Shown one piece after another: positions 21,993 to 31,737 of a DNA stretch of 64,000 nt. This DNA is from an uncultured Methylophilaceae bacterium (GTDB taxonomy: Bacteria; Pseudomonadota; Gammaproteobacteria; Burkholderiales; Methylophilaceae). Both the position numbers and the translations under genes were made by a program. The stretch covers positions 558,001 through 622,000 of the forward strand of contig CAJIZS010000001.1 in NCBI GenBank assembly GCA_905182075.1, written 5' to 3'. Position 1 is the stretch's first letter. Each line of letters opens with the position of its first letter. The notes beneath the pieces are model-generated. The model saw only the letters and a program-made list of their open reading frames with translations. It had not been told where the DNA came from and ran no database searches.

Positions 21993-22995
21993 ATGAATAA
22001 TATAAAAAAAACACTCTTATTAGCACTAATACTATTTTCACAAAATACCTTTTCTTATCCAGCACAATCTGAACTTTTTGGGCTAAGCGAGTCAATGGTT
22101 CATATCTGGGTCACATATGGGGACGGAGTCACTGGGACAGGTTCTGGAGTTGTTTTTAAGAAAAACCATGTAGCAACAGATTGTCATGTATTTGCGGACT
22201 CAAAAGGAGTTAATGTTGTAAAAACATTCAAAAAATATGTCCCTATAGCAGTCTACGCAGATTGGAAAAATGATTTATGTATATTAAAATTTGAAAATCT
22301 TCCATTACCTGCTGTTAGTATCGGAAGTTCTGAAAATATTAAGTATGAAGATAAAGTTTTTGCATTAACATTCCCTAATGATAGTCCAATACCGCTTCCT
22401 TCCTATGGAAGGATAAAGGGGTTATATCCATTTTATGACAGTAATATAATAAGAACATCCGCGGCTTTTACTGTTGGCTCAAGTGGAGGAGCTTTATTTG
22501 ATTTAAATTTTAACCTTATCGGTATAACGACATTTAAAAGTCCAGGGAGGCGATATGGAAACTTTTATTGCTTACCAGTTGAATGGATAGATAAGTTACT
22601 AAATACAGCACCACAAACTAATTTAGTAAGTAATGCAGCTCCATTTTGGAGCTTACCTGACCAAGAAAAACCTTTTTTTATGCAAGTAATCATGCCTATG
22701 CAGCAAGAGGATTGGGGAAAAATGAAACAGATTGCGAAAGATTTGGACGCAGGACAACGAAGAAAATTCGGATGCATGGTTTTATTTAGGGTTTGCGCAG
22801 AAAAAAATGAATAATTTAGATTTCGCAAAATTATTTCTAACAAAATCCTACCGTTTGAATTCAAACCATCTTGAATCTCTTGTTGAGCTTTTTGAAATCG
22901 CGGTCAATACAAAAGATTCTAATGAAACCGATCGGTTAATGAAGCTAATATCAGAAATCAATCCGGATAAAGCAGCTGAAATATTAAAGATATAA
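21993..22995 (+). CDS. Trypsin-like (S1C-type) exported protease with C-terminal TPR-like tail, one frameshift
   Basis: A signal peptide (residues about 1-22) is followed by a trypsin-like domain with a complete apparent triad: His in ATDCHVF, Asp in KNDLCILKF, Ser in VGSSGGALFD. No PDZ domain follows, unlike DegP. After a frameshift near 22735 the tail reads ENSDAWFYLGFAQKKMNN and LTKSYRLNSNHLESL, a tetratricopeptide-like helical repeat region. The reconstructed protein is about 334 residues and probably periplasmic. It is divergent from the exported globin across a Fur box and precedes the tRNA-Arg pair on the other strand. Substrate unknown. Confidence 0.82.
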
Positions 22996-23004
22996 ATCTA
23001 GTAT

Positions 23005-23081
23005 TGGTGCGCCCGAGAAGATTCGAACTCCTGACCCCTTGGTTCGAAGCCAAGTACTCTATCCAACTGAGCTACGGGCGC
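23005..23081 (-). tRNA. tRNA-Arg (anticodon TCG)
   Basis: 77 bases including encoded CCA. Acceptor stem GCGCCCG pairs with CGGGCGC. D arm is AGCTCAGTTGGATAGAG, the anticodon stem-loop CTTGG-CTTCGAA-CCAAG gives anticodon TCG, and the T arm contains GTTCGAATC. It lies 15 bases downstream of a nearly identical tRNA-Arg. Confidence 0.95.
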
Positions 23082-23096
23082 ACGCGGTAAATTAAT

Positions 23097-23173
23097 TGGC
23101 GCGCCCGAGAAGATTCGAACTCCTGACCCCTTGGTTCGTAGCCAAGTACTCTATCCAACTGAGCTACGGGCGC
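23097..23173 (-). tRNA. tRNA-Arg (anticodon ACG)
   Basis: 77 bases including CCA. It is nearly identical to the adjacent tRNA-Arg but with anticodon loop CTACGAA (anticodon ACG, read as inosine in bacteria) and discriminator G instead of A. It is the promoter-proximal member of the pair; a possible -10 GATAAT lies about 9-14 bases upstream. Confidence 0.95.
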
Positions 23174-23226
23174 GTGACGCGGTATTATCACTTATATTTG
23201 TGCTCTAATAAATTGATACGAAGTTA

Positions 23227-24318
23227 TTATTGAGATACGGGAAGCGTTAATGCTGGGACCGGTTTCTTTCAATCTCACCTGATTGCAGTGCAGTCAATCT
23301 GATTCAAGAGCATTAAAGTATATTTAGCTGTCCATGTCATTGAATCCCTGATATAGAACCAGTAGCCTCGGTATTGACAGCACCTTTGCCGAATCAGTTG
23401 GCCTATCTTTTGATGAATGAACAACAAATAAACCTGATAAAACATTATTCCAATCGAATAACTCACCCATTGAAGTTTTAGTTATTTGTACGCGACCCTT
23501 CATTAGATCTTCTTCAGGGATTATGACACCATGTGATAAAAAGAACTGGATCCCTGCAAGTGACCTTACATTAAACTCAATCGAATCTGTCGTAATCTGC
23601 CCATTAGATTTATTTATAATTGGGATTTGAATTTTAATACAGCCTAACTCTTCATTGAAAGAGTTCATTTATACTATTGAGTGCTCAATGATTTCCATAC
23701 CACAATGAGCCCTAAACTATTTGTATCTCCATCTACTCTGTAGCCAAAACTAAATGCATCTAACGCTTGCAAGGCATTAATACGATCTGCGATAATTTTA
23801 AATTCTTTATATTTAGGCGCTATGGATGGTGTGGGACCTGAAGCCTCAGACGCGTTATTGATACCATTAATTTTGTTCACAGTAAGTCGTAATATTCTAT
23901 CAATAGCCCAGCCCGACCTAGCTAACAGTAATATGGTGTCTATTTTAATAGGGCTTAATACATTTTTAACATAATCAGAGCCCCTAAGGGGTAAGTAGGT
24001 GATCGTGGGTTTCTCGCTGTAGGAACCATTTCCAGTAATACCAACATTATTTACATCAGAACCACCATCAAAAATTTTAGCGACAATACCAATATTTTTT
24101 TTCCACTCTAGAGAAGTAGAAACACTATTAACTTCAAGCACAGCAATACTGTCTGCATAACGACGTCTTACTAGATTAAGAAGTGTTTCTTCGTCATTAG
24201 TATTTGCTAATACTTTGTTGTATTCATTCCTTCCTGTCTCCATGAAATCAGGACCTAGTTGAGAGCAGCCAAATAATAAAGAAATAATAGATAGAATTGC
24301 TATTAATTTTGAAGGCAT
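23227..24318 (-). CDS. Conserved hypothetical lipoprotein, several frameshifts
   Basis: The signal peptide ends in the lipobox LLFGC (mature Cys18). Recognisable conserved blocks are EETLLNLVRRRYAD, KPTITYLPLRGSDYV, LLLARSGWAIDRILRL and, after frame changes, SLAGIQFFLSHGV, a YRGYWFYIRD block and a terminal PALTLPVSQ at 23227. This pattern is that of a widespread proteobacterial lipoprotein of about 350-400 residues with no known function; the name of the family is not recalled. Frame changes lie near 23670, 23400 and 23260-23285. It is isolated, between the tRNA-Arg pair and msrA, on the same strand. Confidence 0.72.
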
Positions 24319-24396
24319 GTTAATTACTAATTTCCATTATTATTTTTCCTGAAATTTGAAATTTATTTTACCTGATTTGTGAGTATTTCTATATAT

Positions 24397-24971
24397 CTAT
24401 TCAGTAAAATCAAACTTTCTATCGAAGTGACAACTATAACCGTTTGGATTTTTGACTAAATATTTTTGGTGAGAATCTTCAGCAGGGTAAAATTCAGTAA
24501 AAGGAACGACTCCAGTGACAACTGGACTATCCCATTTTTTTGATTGATTAACTATATCAAGGAATTATTTGAAATTTCTTTTTGATTTTGATTTGAATAA
24601 AATATAGCAGACCTATATTGGCTTCCAATATCGTTACCTTGCTGATTTACTGTTGTGGGGTTATGCATGCTAAAAAACTCAAAAAGAAGGTTGTCAAAAG
24701 TAAGACGCTCATTATCAAAAACGACTTTAATACTTTCTGCATGACCAGTATTACCATTAGAAACTTCTTTGTAAGAGACGTGTTTAACCAGGCCACCAGT
24801 AAAACCTACTTGAGTTTTTTCGACCCCAGGTATATTTCTTATTAAGTCTTCAAGGCCCCAGTAACATCCTCCAGCTAAATAGACAGTTTCCATAGCATCT
24901 CTCTTATTTGAATAAACTAAATTTGGTATTAAAACTAAAACCAAAAGGAATCTTATTATACTTTTATACAT
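24397..24971 (-). CDS. msrA: Peptide-methionine (S)-S-oxide reductase MsrA, exported form, frameshifted
   Basis: Repairs oxidised methionine. The active-site motif AGGCYWGLEDL carries the catalytic cysteine; VGFTGG, SNGNTGHAESIKVVFD and DIGSQYRSAIFY are all canonical. A hydrophobic N-terminal segment (RFLLVLVLIPNLVYS) looks like a signal peptide, so repair probably occurs in the periplasm. The frame shifts near 24560. The end reads EDSHQKYLVKNP and SCHFDRKF, with stop at 24397-24399. About 191 codons in total. Confidence 0.92.
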
Positions 24972-25204
24972 TAAGTTACAAATCCAAGTAGACTTATTAT
25001 TTTATTTATATAAGTAATTATGATTCTAGATACTAGCCTTAGTTCCCAAAATAATAAAAAAAAATAATAATAGCTGTTAAAGTTAGTATAACCAAACACC
25101 CCAGTGGTAAATTAGAAAAAAATTTTGCATCGTGGCAGATATAATTATTTTATATATAGGGAATTTATGTATTTTATTAAGTTAATTTTAGGGAGTATTA
25201 TTTT

Positions 25205-25697
25205 ATGTCTTCAATGATGCATGAAACTTCAGTACCAATGTTTATTAATAACCTTAATATTCTTTCTGGTATTTTATTAAAAGCGGAAAAAGATGCAGAG
25301 AAAAGAAAAATTGATAAATCAATATTTGTAATGGTTGATGCCATCCATTTTGGCATATCTTTAGGCATTGGACCCGATATGGTTAGGTTAGGATTAGGTA
25401 GGTTAGCCGATGTTAAAGCCCCTTCATTTAAAGATAATGAAATAACTTTTTCTGAGGAGTCAGAAGAGAATTAAAAAAACTATTTCATTTCTAATTAAGA
25501 TTAAGGTTGAGCAAATGAAGGGCTCTGAATCTAAAAAGATAGAGTTTAAGATAAGAAAAAATTATTTTAAATTTAAATATTATTTATATCTGCAACAATG
25601 GATTATTCCTCACTTCTTTTTTCATATGACAACAACATATAATATTTTAAGAGCAGTTGATTTACCTGGAGGAAAAAAAGATTTTGTAAAAATGTAG
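25205..25697 (+). CDS. DUF1993-family protein, frameshifted and with an odd central stretch
   Basis: The N-terminus SVPMFINNLNILSGILLKAEKDAEKRK and later blocks RLADVKAPSFKDNEITF, LYLQQWIIPHFFFHMTTTYNILR and the end GGKKDFVKM match DUF1993, a four-helix DinB-like fold of unknown function. The frame shifts near 25453. The central 30 residues (about 25310-25405) do not match the family's usual LAPDMF region cleanly and may be another patch. AGGGAG precedes the ATG at 25205. The gene is convergent with the pseudouridine synthase gene, 4 bases apart. Confidence 0.75.
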
Positions 25698-25701
25698 CAG
25701 A

Positions 25702-26432
25702 CTAAAAAGTTTCGGTTTCCTGTAAAAATCGCCATTGACCTACTGGCACATTACCTAATAGAACATTCCCAATTCTTATTCGCTTGAGTCCAATTACTTT
25801 TAAGCCAACTAGGCCACACATTTTTCTAATTTGACGGTTTCGTCCTTCAATTAAAGTGAATCTTAGTTGGTCATTATTTTCCCAAAAAACCTTAGCTGGT
25901 TTAAGCTTGTAGTTATCTAATGATAGACCGTGGTTAAGTAGCTTTAAATCATCATCACTAAGAGCTCCCTCAACCCTAACCAAATATTCTTTTTCAATAA
26001 TAGTGCCTTCACCAATAATTTTTTTTGCTATTCTGCCATCCTGCGTAAGAACTAATAATCCAGTTGAGTCGATATCCAACCTCCCTGCAGGAGCCAGCCC
26101 CTCTTTATTAAAGCCAGTTTGGTGTTGTGAATGTTGGTGCCCAAAGTAATTATCAGAAATTATAAGGCTCGATGCTGGTGTAAACTCTTTATCGTCATCG
26201 AGATGAGATATAAATCCAATTGGTTTATTTAAAATAATAGTCGCTTTAGAATTAATCACAAGAAATGAATTTTTTATTAAGTTCTATTTTTTCTTTTACC
26301 AGTTGAGCTTTTTCAAACTCCATAGCCTTTGCATGGCCTAGTAACTACACCTGCTTCAATAAATTTATCTGCTTCTCTTCTAGAGCATAGCCCTAATTCA
26401 GATAAAATTTTTGAGATTCTGACTTTTTCCAT
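25702..26432 (-). CDS. Pseudouridine synthase, RsuA/RluF family, frameshifted
   Basis: An S4 RNA-binding domain at the N-terminus ([23 protein letters not shown]) is followed by the catalytic domain with [11 protein letters not shown], the catalytic motif [17 protein letters not shown] (Asp), [10 protein letters not shown] and [11 protein letters not shown]. The pattern is closest to RluF, which modifies 23S rRNA U2604, but RluB/RluE/RsuA cannot be excluded. The frame shifts near 26310-26345, between S4 and catalytic domains. Length about 243 residues without the long basic tail of Escherichia coli RluF. Confidence 0.85.
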
Positions 26433-26620
26433 AGAGTAGAGCTTTAACTAGTAAATTAATATGACTTATTATACTTCCTAAATATTCTGTTGGATTAATT
26501 AACGGCTTAATTTTTCTTAAAGAAGAGTGCCAAATAATTTTCTGTATATAAAATAAATATTAATAATAAAATAATAAAGATTTATAAATCAAAATATCTT
26601 CCACTACAATCTGTAGTTTT
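26433..26620. other. AT-rich intergenic stretch
   Basis: About 190 bases between mxaL and the pseudouridine synthase gene, both minus strand. It is extremely AT-rich and I see no convincing gene, tRNA or terminator hairpin in it. Confidence 0.5.
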
Positions 26621-27451
26621 CTATTTATTCTTATATATAAAGCTATTTGAAAAATCTCCTTTAAAGTATTTAGCGTTTATTTGGGATGTAATACCTAAAA
26701 GATATTCTTCATATAATTTTGATAAATAACGATCATATTCGGCACTTGCAACAGATGGATCTGGGTCATCTTTACCACTATCAATATTCCTTGAACCTGT
26801 AGCTCCAGGCAAAGAGTCATAAATATCTGAACCCCAGAAACCAACAAGCATATTTCTCGAATTGTACCTCGGAACAGGTACGTCACCTCCAACACCAACA
26901 AAGATTAACTCTTCTCCTAAATTAAAATCATCCAGATTGACTCGATTAATCGCATTAACCTTAGGGGCCTCATCCCCATCGGTAAAGAAAAGAATTTTAG
27001 ATGGAAAGTTAAGGCTATCTTGCATTTTCGCTGCTGATTTTATTCCGAATGTTATTCTTGAATTTCCTTTCCAAGCCATTCTCCACTCAAGCTTATCAAT
27101 TGTATCTATCAGTTCATCATAATTCTTACACTTCTCGACTGGCTCTACTATTGAGGCAACATTATCAGCCGCAAATATATTAATGCTAAAAAAACTTCCA
27201 CAGTTAGATTCGTCAATGATTTTCTTAAGTAATAATTTAGTGTAGTTAATTCTTGAGATTATATTGTCGTTATAGTTTAAATCCTTAGCATTCATTGACT
27301 GACTTACATCAACGACAAACATGTAGCTGGAAATAGTTTTTTTAATATCCATTACCGGGTTATTAATTGCAATTAGGCACAAAAAAATACTTAGTAAAAT
27401 AACTATTAATTCTTTTCTATTTTTAATAATTTTTAGAAACTTTAATTTCAT
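26621..27451 (-). CDS. mxaL: MxaL-like von Willebrand factor A domain protein (methanol oxidation accessory)
   Basis: Membrane-anchored VWA protein. An N-terminal helix (VILLSIFLCLIAINNPV) is followed by the MIDAS motif DVSQSMNAKDL, then ILFFTDGDEAPKVNAINR and VGVGGDVPVPRYN, blocks I associate with MxaL. MxaL acts with MxaA, MxaC and MxaK in maturation (metal insertion) of methanol dehydrogenase. The ATG at 27449-27451 is preferred; the same frame runs upstream without a stop through a foreign patch into mxaK. It is the last gene of the mxaRSACKL set here. Confidence 0.82.
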   Translation of the reverse strand: MKLKFLKIIKNRKELIVILLSIFLCLIAINNPVMDIKKTISSYMFVVDVSQSMNAKDLNYNDNIISRINYTKLLLKKIIDESNCGSFFSINIFAADNVASIVEPVEKCKNYDELIDTIDKLEWRMAWKGNSRITFGIKSAAKMQDSLNFPSKILFFTDGDEAPKVNAINRVNLDDFNLGEELIFVGVGGDVPVPRYNSRNMLVGFWGSDIYDSLPGATGSRNIDSGKDDPDPSVASAEYDRYLSKLYEEYLLGITSQINAKYFKGDFSNSFIYKNK

Positions 27452-27527
27452 GGAAGCCCTATCGGAAGCTAAATCAGATATTGAAGAAGGTGCTGATGGT
27501 ATTTTCTTAGAAGCTGTAACTTCCATA
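27452..27527 (+). other. Isocitrate lyase/PEP-mutase-like segment at the mxaK-mxaL junction
   Basis: On the plus strand, opposite to the mxa genes, the stretch reads MEALSEAKSDIEEGADGIF then LEAVTS, resembling the (A)xxRAKxYxEAGADxIFxEA strand-helix of methylisocitrate lyase and PEP mutase. It falls exactly between mxaK and mxaL and abolishes the mxaK stop. Short, so the assignment is tentative. Confidence 0.4.
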
Positions 27528-27992
27528 GATGAATATAAAATACTCAAAGAAAATTGTGAAAACTCATTAAATGGGTTTAATTTAAGTGCTTTTTCATATG
27601 CAATTATAGAACTTTGTAATTTTTGAAAATTCTCAATTGTTAGTTTCCCATCGTCACTTAATGGTTTTGTTAGCGCATCTTTTAAGTAAACAGTTCCAAT
27701 GTTGTAATAAATTGAATCAATAAGGCTGGATTCAGGAAATAATTTAAGTAGGGTATTGTATTTCTCTATTGAATTCTCATATTCTCCTTGCTTACCTAAT
27801 AAGTAAGCTGATGAATATAAGCTTACTTCTTCATAACTGTCATTAATAACTAATTCGTCATTTATTAATTTAACATTAATATTTTTTAAATTTTTAATCT
27901 TAAAAAATTCATTAAAAGCTAGAAATGTGGATGATATTAAAATAATAATTAAATATTTTTAATCAATGAAACATTTTTTTAAATATGAACAT
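27452..27992 (-). CDS. mxaK: MxaK-like protein with TPR-like repeat, 3' end replaced
   Basis: A single N-terminal helix (LIIILISSTFLAF) is followed by a TPR-like region: SAYLLGKQGEYENSIEKYN, SLIDSIYYNIGTVYLKDAL, QSSIIAYEKALKLNPFNE. Position between mxaC and mxaL supports MxaK, a periplasmic scaffold-like accessory protein. The start region is frameshifted (MFIFKKMFH, then the helix). The last codons are replaced by about 75 bases whose opposite strand reads like an isocitrate-lyase/PEP-mutase segment, so no native stop is visible and the frame runs into mxaL. Confidence 0.72.
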
Positions 27993-27996
27993 TTGA

Positions 27997-28924
27997 CTAC
28001 TTCCTAATTTTTTTTATTAATAGTATTATGGTAAGTAATGCTAATAGTATCCTTAATAGCAATGGATTATAATCTTCCCCTGGAATATTTCTTTCAATCT
28101 TAATTGGTTTTTTCTCTTTTAAGTCAATGTCTTTGATTGCATTTGATAGTGCATCTGGGTTTTCTGCTTCGTATGCCTTGTATTCAGTACTAAGTGATTT
28201 AAAAAATAAGTTTAATTTAATAACTGTTGGTTCTCTCCCTTCAACGTATGTATTACCAGAAAATAAACTAACATCATTTGGCTCTTTAATAATTATCCAA
28301 TATAAATTAATTTTTTTTTCAGAAAAAATTTTGGCTATTCTATTCTTTACACGTTTTGATATTTTACCTGCCCCATCTGATAACAATACGAGTGCTTGAG
28401 ATCCTGTAGTCTCAATTTCATTAAACATAAATAGCCCAGAGGTAATTCCTGAACCAATATTTGTCTGATTTACAGATGACCTTGTTGCTGCATCGATTGC
28501 GGCGTAGGTATAGTCTCTATTTTTTGTTATTTTTGACCCGTACAAAGCTGAATTTGAAAAACCAACAATTCCTATCATATCTAATGGACGATTCTTAATA
28601 AAACTTTTTAAAATTCTTCTTGTGGCAACTGATTTTATTTCTGACTTATTCTCATCGTCACCAATAAAAGGTTTTGACATACTTACACTTCTATCAATTA
28701 CAAAAACTAATTGATTTAGGTAAGATTAGACAAGTTGGACTTTCAAGAATTAAGATCGAGACAATTATAATTAAAGACATAATGGCTTTACTTATTATGT
28801 TTACTTTTTTTGAAAAACTATCCTCATGAAATATACTTATATTACTAATAAGAAATACATCAGATACTGTATGAAATAAAACACACTGTTGCAATAAATA
28901 AACAGAGTGATTAATAAAAGACAT
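27997..28924 (-). CDS. mxaC: MxaC-like von Willebrand factor A domain membrane protein, frameshifted
   Basis: Two N-terminal hydrophobic helices precede a VWA domain. The MIDAS motif is FVIDRSVSMSKPF (visible across a frame change near 28690-28720), followed by MIGIVGFSNSALYG, TNIGSGITSGLFMFNE and ALVLLSDGAG. A C-terminal helix (LLLRILLALLTIILLIKK) ends the protein. Position between mxaA and mxaK supports MxaC. BatA/BatB-type proteins are structurally similar, but the flanking mxaS, mxaK and mxaL genes favour the methanol dehydrogenase set. Confidence 0.82.
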
Positions 28925-28937
28925 CTATATCTTTCTT

Positions 28938-29767
28938 TCAATTATTCTGAGAATTTTTTTTTGATGCTTCAATAGCATTATTTAAAAAATCTGCTTTCAT
29001 TGTAGAATTAGAGTCCAAATTTTGATCAACAAATATTTTAATTGATTATGGCATCATTAAAATAAGAGTCTAGAATATTACGTGCTAATTTAATTGATAT
29101 TGGCTTGCCTATTTTTAGTGCATTTTTATCCAGTTCATTTACTAAATAAGATATCGAAGCAAATGATCTTTCCATTCGTTCTAAAAGATATGTTATAACT
29201 TTTGGATCGATTGCTATTTGGCGATCATTAAATTGTTTGATTAATACTGCGTTCAATAAAATATCATCAGGTGATTCTAATTTAGCAACCGATGTACCTT
29301 GAATACGGCTAAGCAAATCTTACCCACAATTATTGGAGCATGTTTTTTTTGCCCAACCGAGTTTATTAGTATGTTGTTAAGCTTTGCTTCAGAGACTCTA
29401 GTGAACCAAAATGATTGTTTTGGCATTGATATAATTTTATTATCTATTTTATATGAAGTTAAGAACACAATAGAGATAGCATAACTTTAAATAAATTTGA
29501 TAAGTTATTTTATTTGTAAATATATGCTTATTAATAGATTTTGTTTGATCTACATTGCATTCCCACTAAAACTCTCTCCATCAAGATTTACTGTATAATT
29601 TCCAAATTTTTTATCTGAAATTATTTCGTCTTGAACAATAATTAAATCACCGAGTTTAAATCCATACTTTAGGTTGATAATTGAATTGTTCGTATCGTAG
29701 GTTTCTGCTGATACAGTAAAGTTATAAAATACTAAAAAAGTGTTAAAATTACAAATAAGGAAAACAT
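28938..29767 (-). CDS. mxaA: MxaA-like protein, interrupted by an Hda-like segment and frameshifts
   Basis: Starts with a signal peptide (MFSLFVILTLF, then after a shift LVFYNFTVSA). The following YGFKLGDLIIVQDEI and PKQSFWFTRVSEAKLNNIL with APIIVGKIC fit MxaA, a periplasmic/inner-membrane methanol dehydrogenase maturation factor. At about 29322 the sequence switches to the C-terminal half of a DnaA-like regulator, and after its stop at 29038 a short stretch (KIFVDQN, MKADFLNNAIEASKK) resembling an MxaA tail ends at 28938. Total length about 277 codons is plausible for MxaA, so native sequence seems replaced rather than interrupted by an insertion. Identification relies partly on gene order. 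Confidence 0.65.
29038..29322 (-). other. HdaA-like (DnaA-related regulator) C-terminal fragment inside mxaA
   Basis: About 94 codons including a natural stop. DLLSRIQGTSVAKLESPDD, LLNAVLIKQFNDRQIAI, YLLERMERSFASISYLVNEL and ALKIGKPISIKLARNIL match the lid and C-terminal part of the AAA+ domain of alphaproteobacterial HdaA, the regulator that inactivates DnaA-ATP. The N-terminal Walker motifs are absent. The wording (MERSF, PISxxLARxIL) is alphaproteobacterial rather than beta- or gammaproteobacterial. Best read as chimeric sequence. Confidence 0.7.
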
Positions 29768-30574
29768 GATATTCGTTATATCGTTTATGTCTATTTTTTC
29801 ATTAACAACAATCTGTTTTATTTGCTTTTTTGAAAAAATATGAAATATTTTCTCTTTTATATCTTTATAGTCTTTAAGTATCTTATCCTTAATGCTTGGC
29901 CTTAAAAATACTTCATGCTCTAAATTTAATTCTGAATCCACAAATTTCCTAAACCCGTACTTCGGTAATTTGTTGATTTCACCTTCAGACGAAATAAACA
30001 TAGGTATTACATGATGACTTGATAATTGATTAAGCATTTTCTCAATTTTATCTAAAGGGTCATGAAAGTCTGATATCCAAAATATTAGAGATTTTTCTTC
30101 TGGTAAATACTTGCTCACTTCTTTTGCTGCATTGGTTGATGTTTTATCTGAGTCAAAGTTAATATTATTTATCCATTGATTAATGTATTGAAGGTTATTA
30201 CCAGGCTCCAATACATTCTTGTTCATAATGTAATCGTTATAGCAAAGCATACTAAACATATCTCCCTGCTCAACTGCTGACCTTGCAATTATCGTAGATA
30301 ACTCCTTAAGTATTGATTTATTTTTTTCAATCCAAATCAATTGCCAATAATCTCTCCATGCTAATTCTCGGGTTATTTAGGTTGTAAGTCTTAACAAATA
30401 TATTTTCATAGGGGTCTGTAATTGAATTTTTAATATCGAGTCTTGTTAAATCGCAAGTACCTGAAAGTTTTTGGAGCCACTGTATTCAAAATCATTACCT
30501 ATCTTTGAGCTCAAGTGATTTCCATACCGATAATTTTTTGATCGCCATGATATCGAATAATTAAAATATTCCAT
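29732..30574 (-). CDS. mxaS: MxaS-like DUF58 protein, frameshifted
   Basis: The N-terminus FNYSISWRSKNYRYGNH and DFEYSG match the opening of MxaS (FxYxxxWRSxxxRPGxH). Then DLTRLDIKNSITDPYE follows in another frame. The rest (ELSTIIARSAVEQGDMFSML, SLIFWISDFHDP) is the DUF58/VWA-like half. Frame changes lie near 30470 and 30380. About 40 bases at 30345-30383 encode ELAWRDYWQLIW, a photolyase-like motif, instead of the expected DLSxSM segment. It follows mxaR at 11 bases and overlaps the mxaA signal peptide. Presumed role in methanol dehydrogenase assembly. Confidence 0.78.
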
Positions 30575-30585
30575 TTTTCAATTTA

Positions 30586-31675
30586 TTATCCTATTTCTGG
30601 CGTTGGAACTTTTAATAGAATTTCGTTTGAGAATTGTCGAAGCAATTCTATTTTATTATTTTCATAAATTGGATTATTTCCTAGAACTATCAGACAAATA
30701 TACAAAATAAATTAATATCATTTGGCTCAATGTAAGATCTATGAACAGCATGCATTAACCTTTGCAGCTGGTTTAGCATAATCATTCCTCTTGGACTAGC
30801 TCCTGCAACAATGAAGTATTAATTTCAACCTCTTTAATATTTATATCGAATTTCTTTGGGTCTTCGGTAGCTAGCCATAAATTTTCAACATAGTTCTTTA
30901 TGTGTTCACTAGCTTGGATTGCATTCTGAATATCATCCGATACTGAATTTAGCTCTTTACAGTCAAAATTAGGCGCTGGAATATCTTCTACTAATTTAGC
31001 CGTATTTTGAAATTTACTATCGAATATTATTGAATCACGTAACTCTTTATTCCTAGGGGCTTGAATTGAGATTTCCATCATAAATCTATCTCTAGCTGCA
31101 GAAGGCTCTTCAAAGGTTTCATTTTTTTCTAAATAAGTTCGATCTAGTCAAAAACAACCATATTAGGCAAATAAATATCTTTATTAAATGCACTTATATG
31201 ATTTTTCTGCCATTGCCCTCAAAAGCAAGGAATGAACTTGTGGCCTTGCCCTATTAATTTCATTAAAGAAGAAAATTGATAAATCTTCTCCTTTTTTAAG
31301 TAGGGGCCTTTAGATATACTCGGTTTTCCTTGGTCATTTATTGATGCATGATAAATAATATCATTTGGCATTAAATCAACTGTTCCTTCTACTCGCTCAT
31401 ATTCTCCGCCAATTAGTTTTGTGATAATTTGTAAAAGAGTGGTTTTTCCAACTCCTACCCCTCCCTTCTAGTAATACATGACCCCTTGCAAATAAACTAA
31501 TAATAATCAGTCTTATTGCTTTTTCTTGCCCAAGAATATTATTACTTGCATCTGATTGAATATTTTCAGCATATTCACGCCATTTTTGAATGTTTGATTT
31601 TGATTGTTTATCTGGGCCGTGACTTGGAGTTAATAAGGTATTTATTGAATTAGTTTTTGATTTTTTTTCAGCCAC
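30586..31675 (-). CDS. mxaR: MoxR/MxaR-family AAA+ ATPase, heavily frameshifted
   Basis: AAA+ chaperone of the MoxR family, thought to work with the VWA proteins of this cluster in activating methanol dehydrogenase. Visible: LGQEKAIRLIIISLFARGHVLLEG, then in other frames GVGVGKTTLLQIITKL (Walker A), YERVEGTVDLMPNDII, LSIFFFNEINRARPQVHSLLLRAM (Walker B plus sensor region) and SPRGMIMLNQLQRLMHA. Start is GTG at 31673-31675 with strong AGGAGGA upstream. At least five frame changes occur between 31440 and 30660. First gene of the mxaRSACKL operon and directly downstream of a near-consensus promoter. Confidence 0.83.
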
Positions 31676-31737
31676 AATAAGTCCTCCTATTTTTTCTTTT
31701 TAATTAATATAAAAGTTGTGTGTGAACTATAGCTCTT

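Noticed and set aside
24972-25204. Possible small membrane protein on the minus strand near 25030-25140
   Set aside because: A hydrophobic stretch is visible, but there is no consistent start or ribosome binding site and the region is very AT-rich.
26862-27122. Plus-strand frames opposite the mxa, clpA and secD genes
   Set aside because: They are antisense shadows: conserved motifs are all on the minus strand and these frames have no translation signals.
29038-29322. Insertion sequence or mobile element in mxaA
   Set aside because: No inverted repeats, target duplications or transposase; the segment is a housekeeping gene fragment that replaces native sequence.
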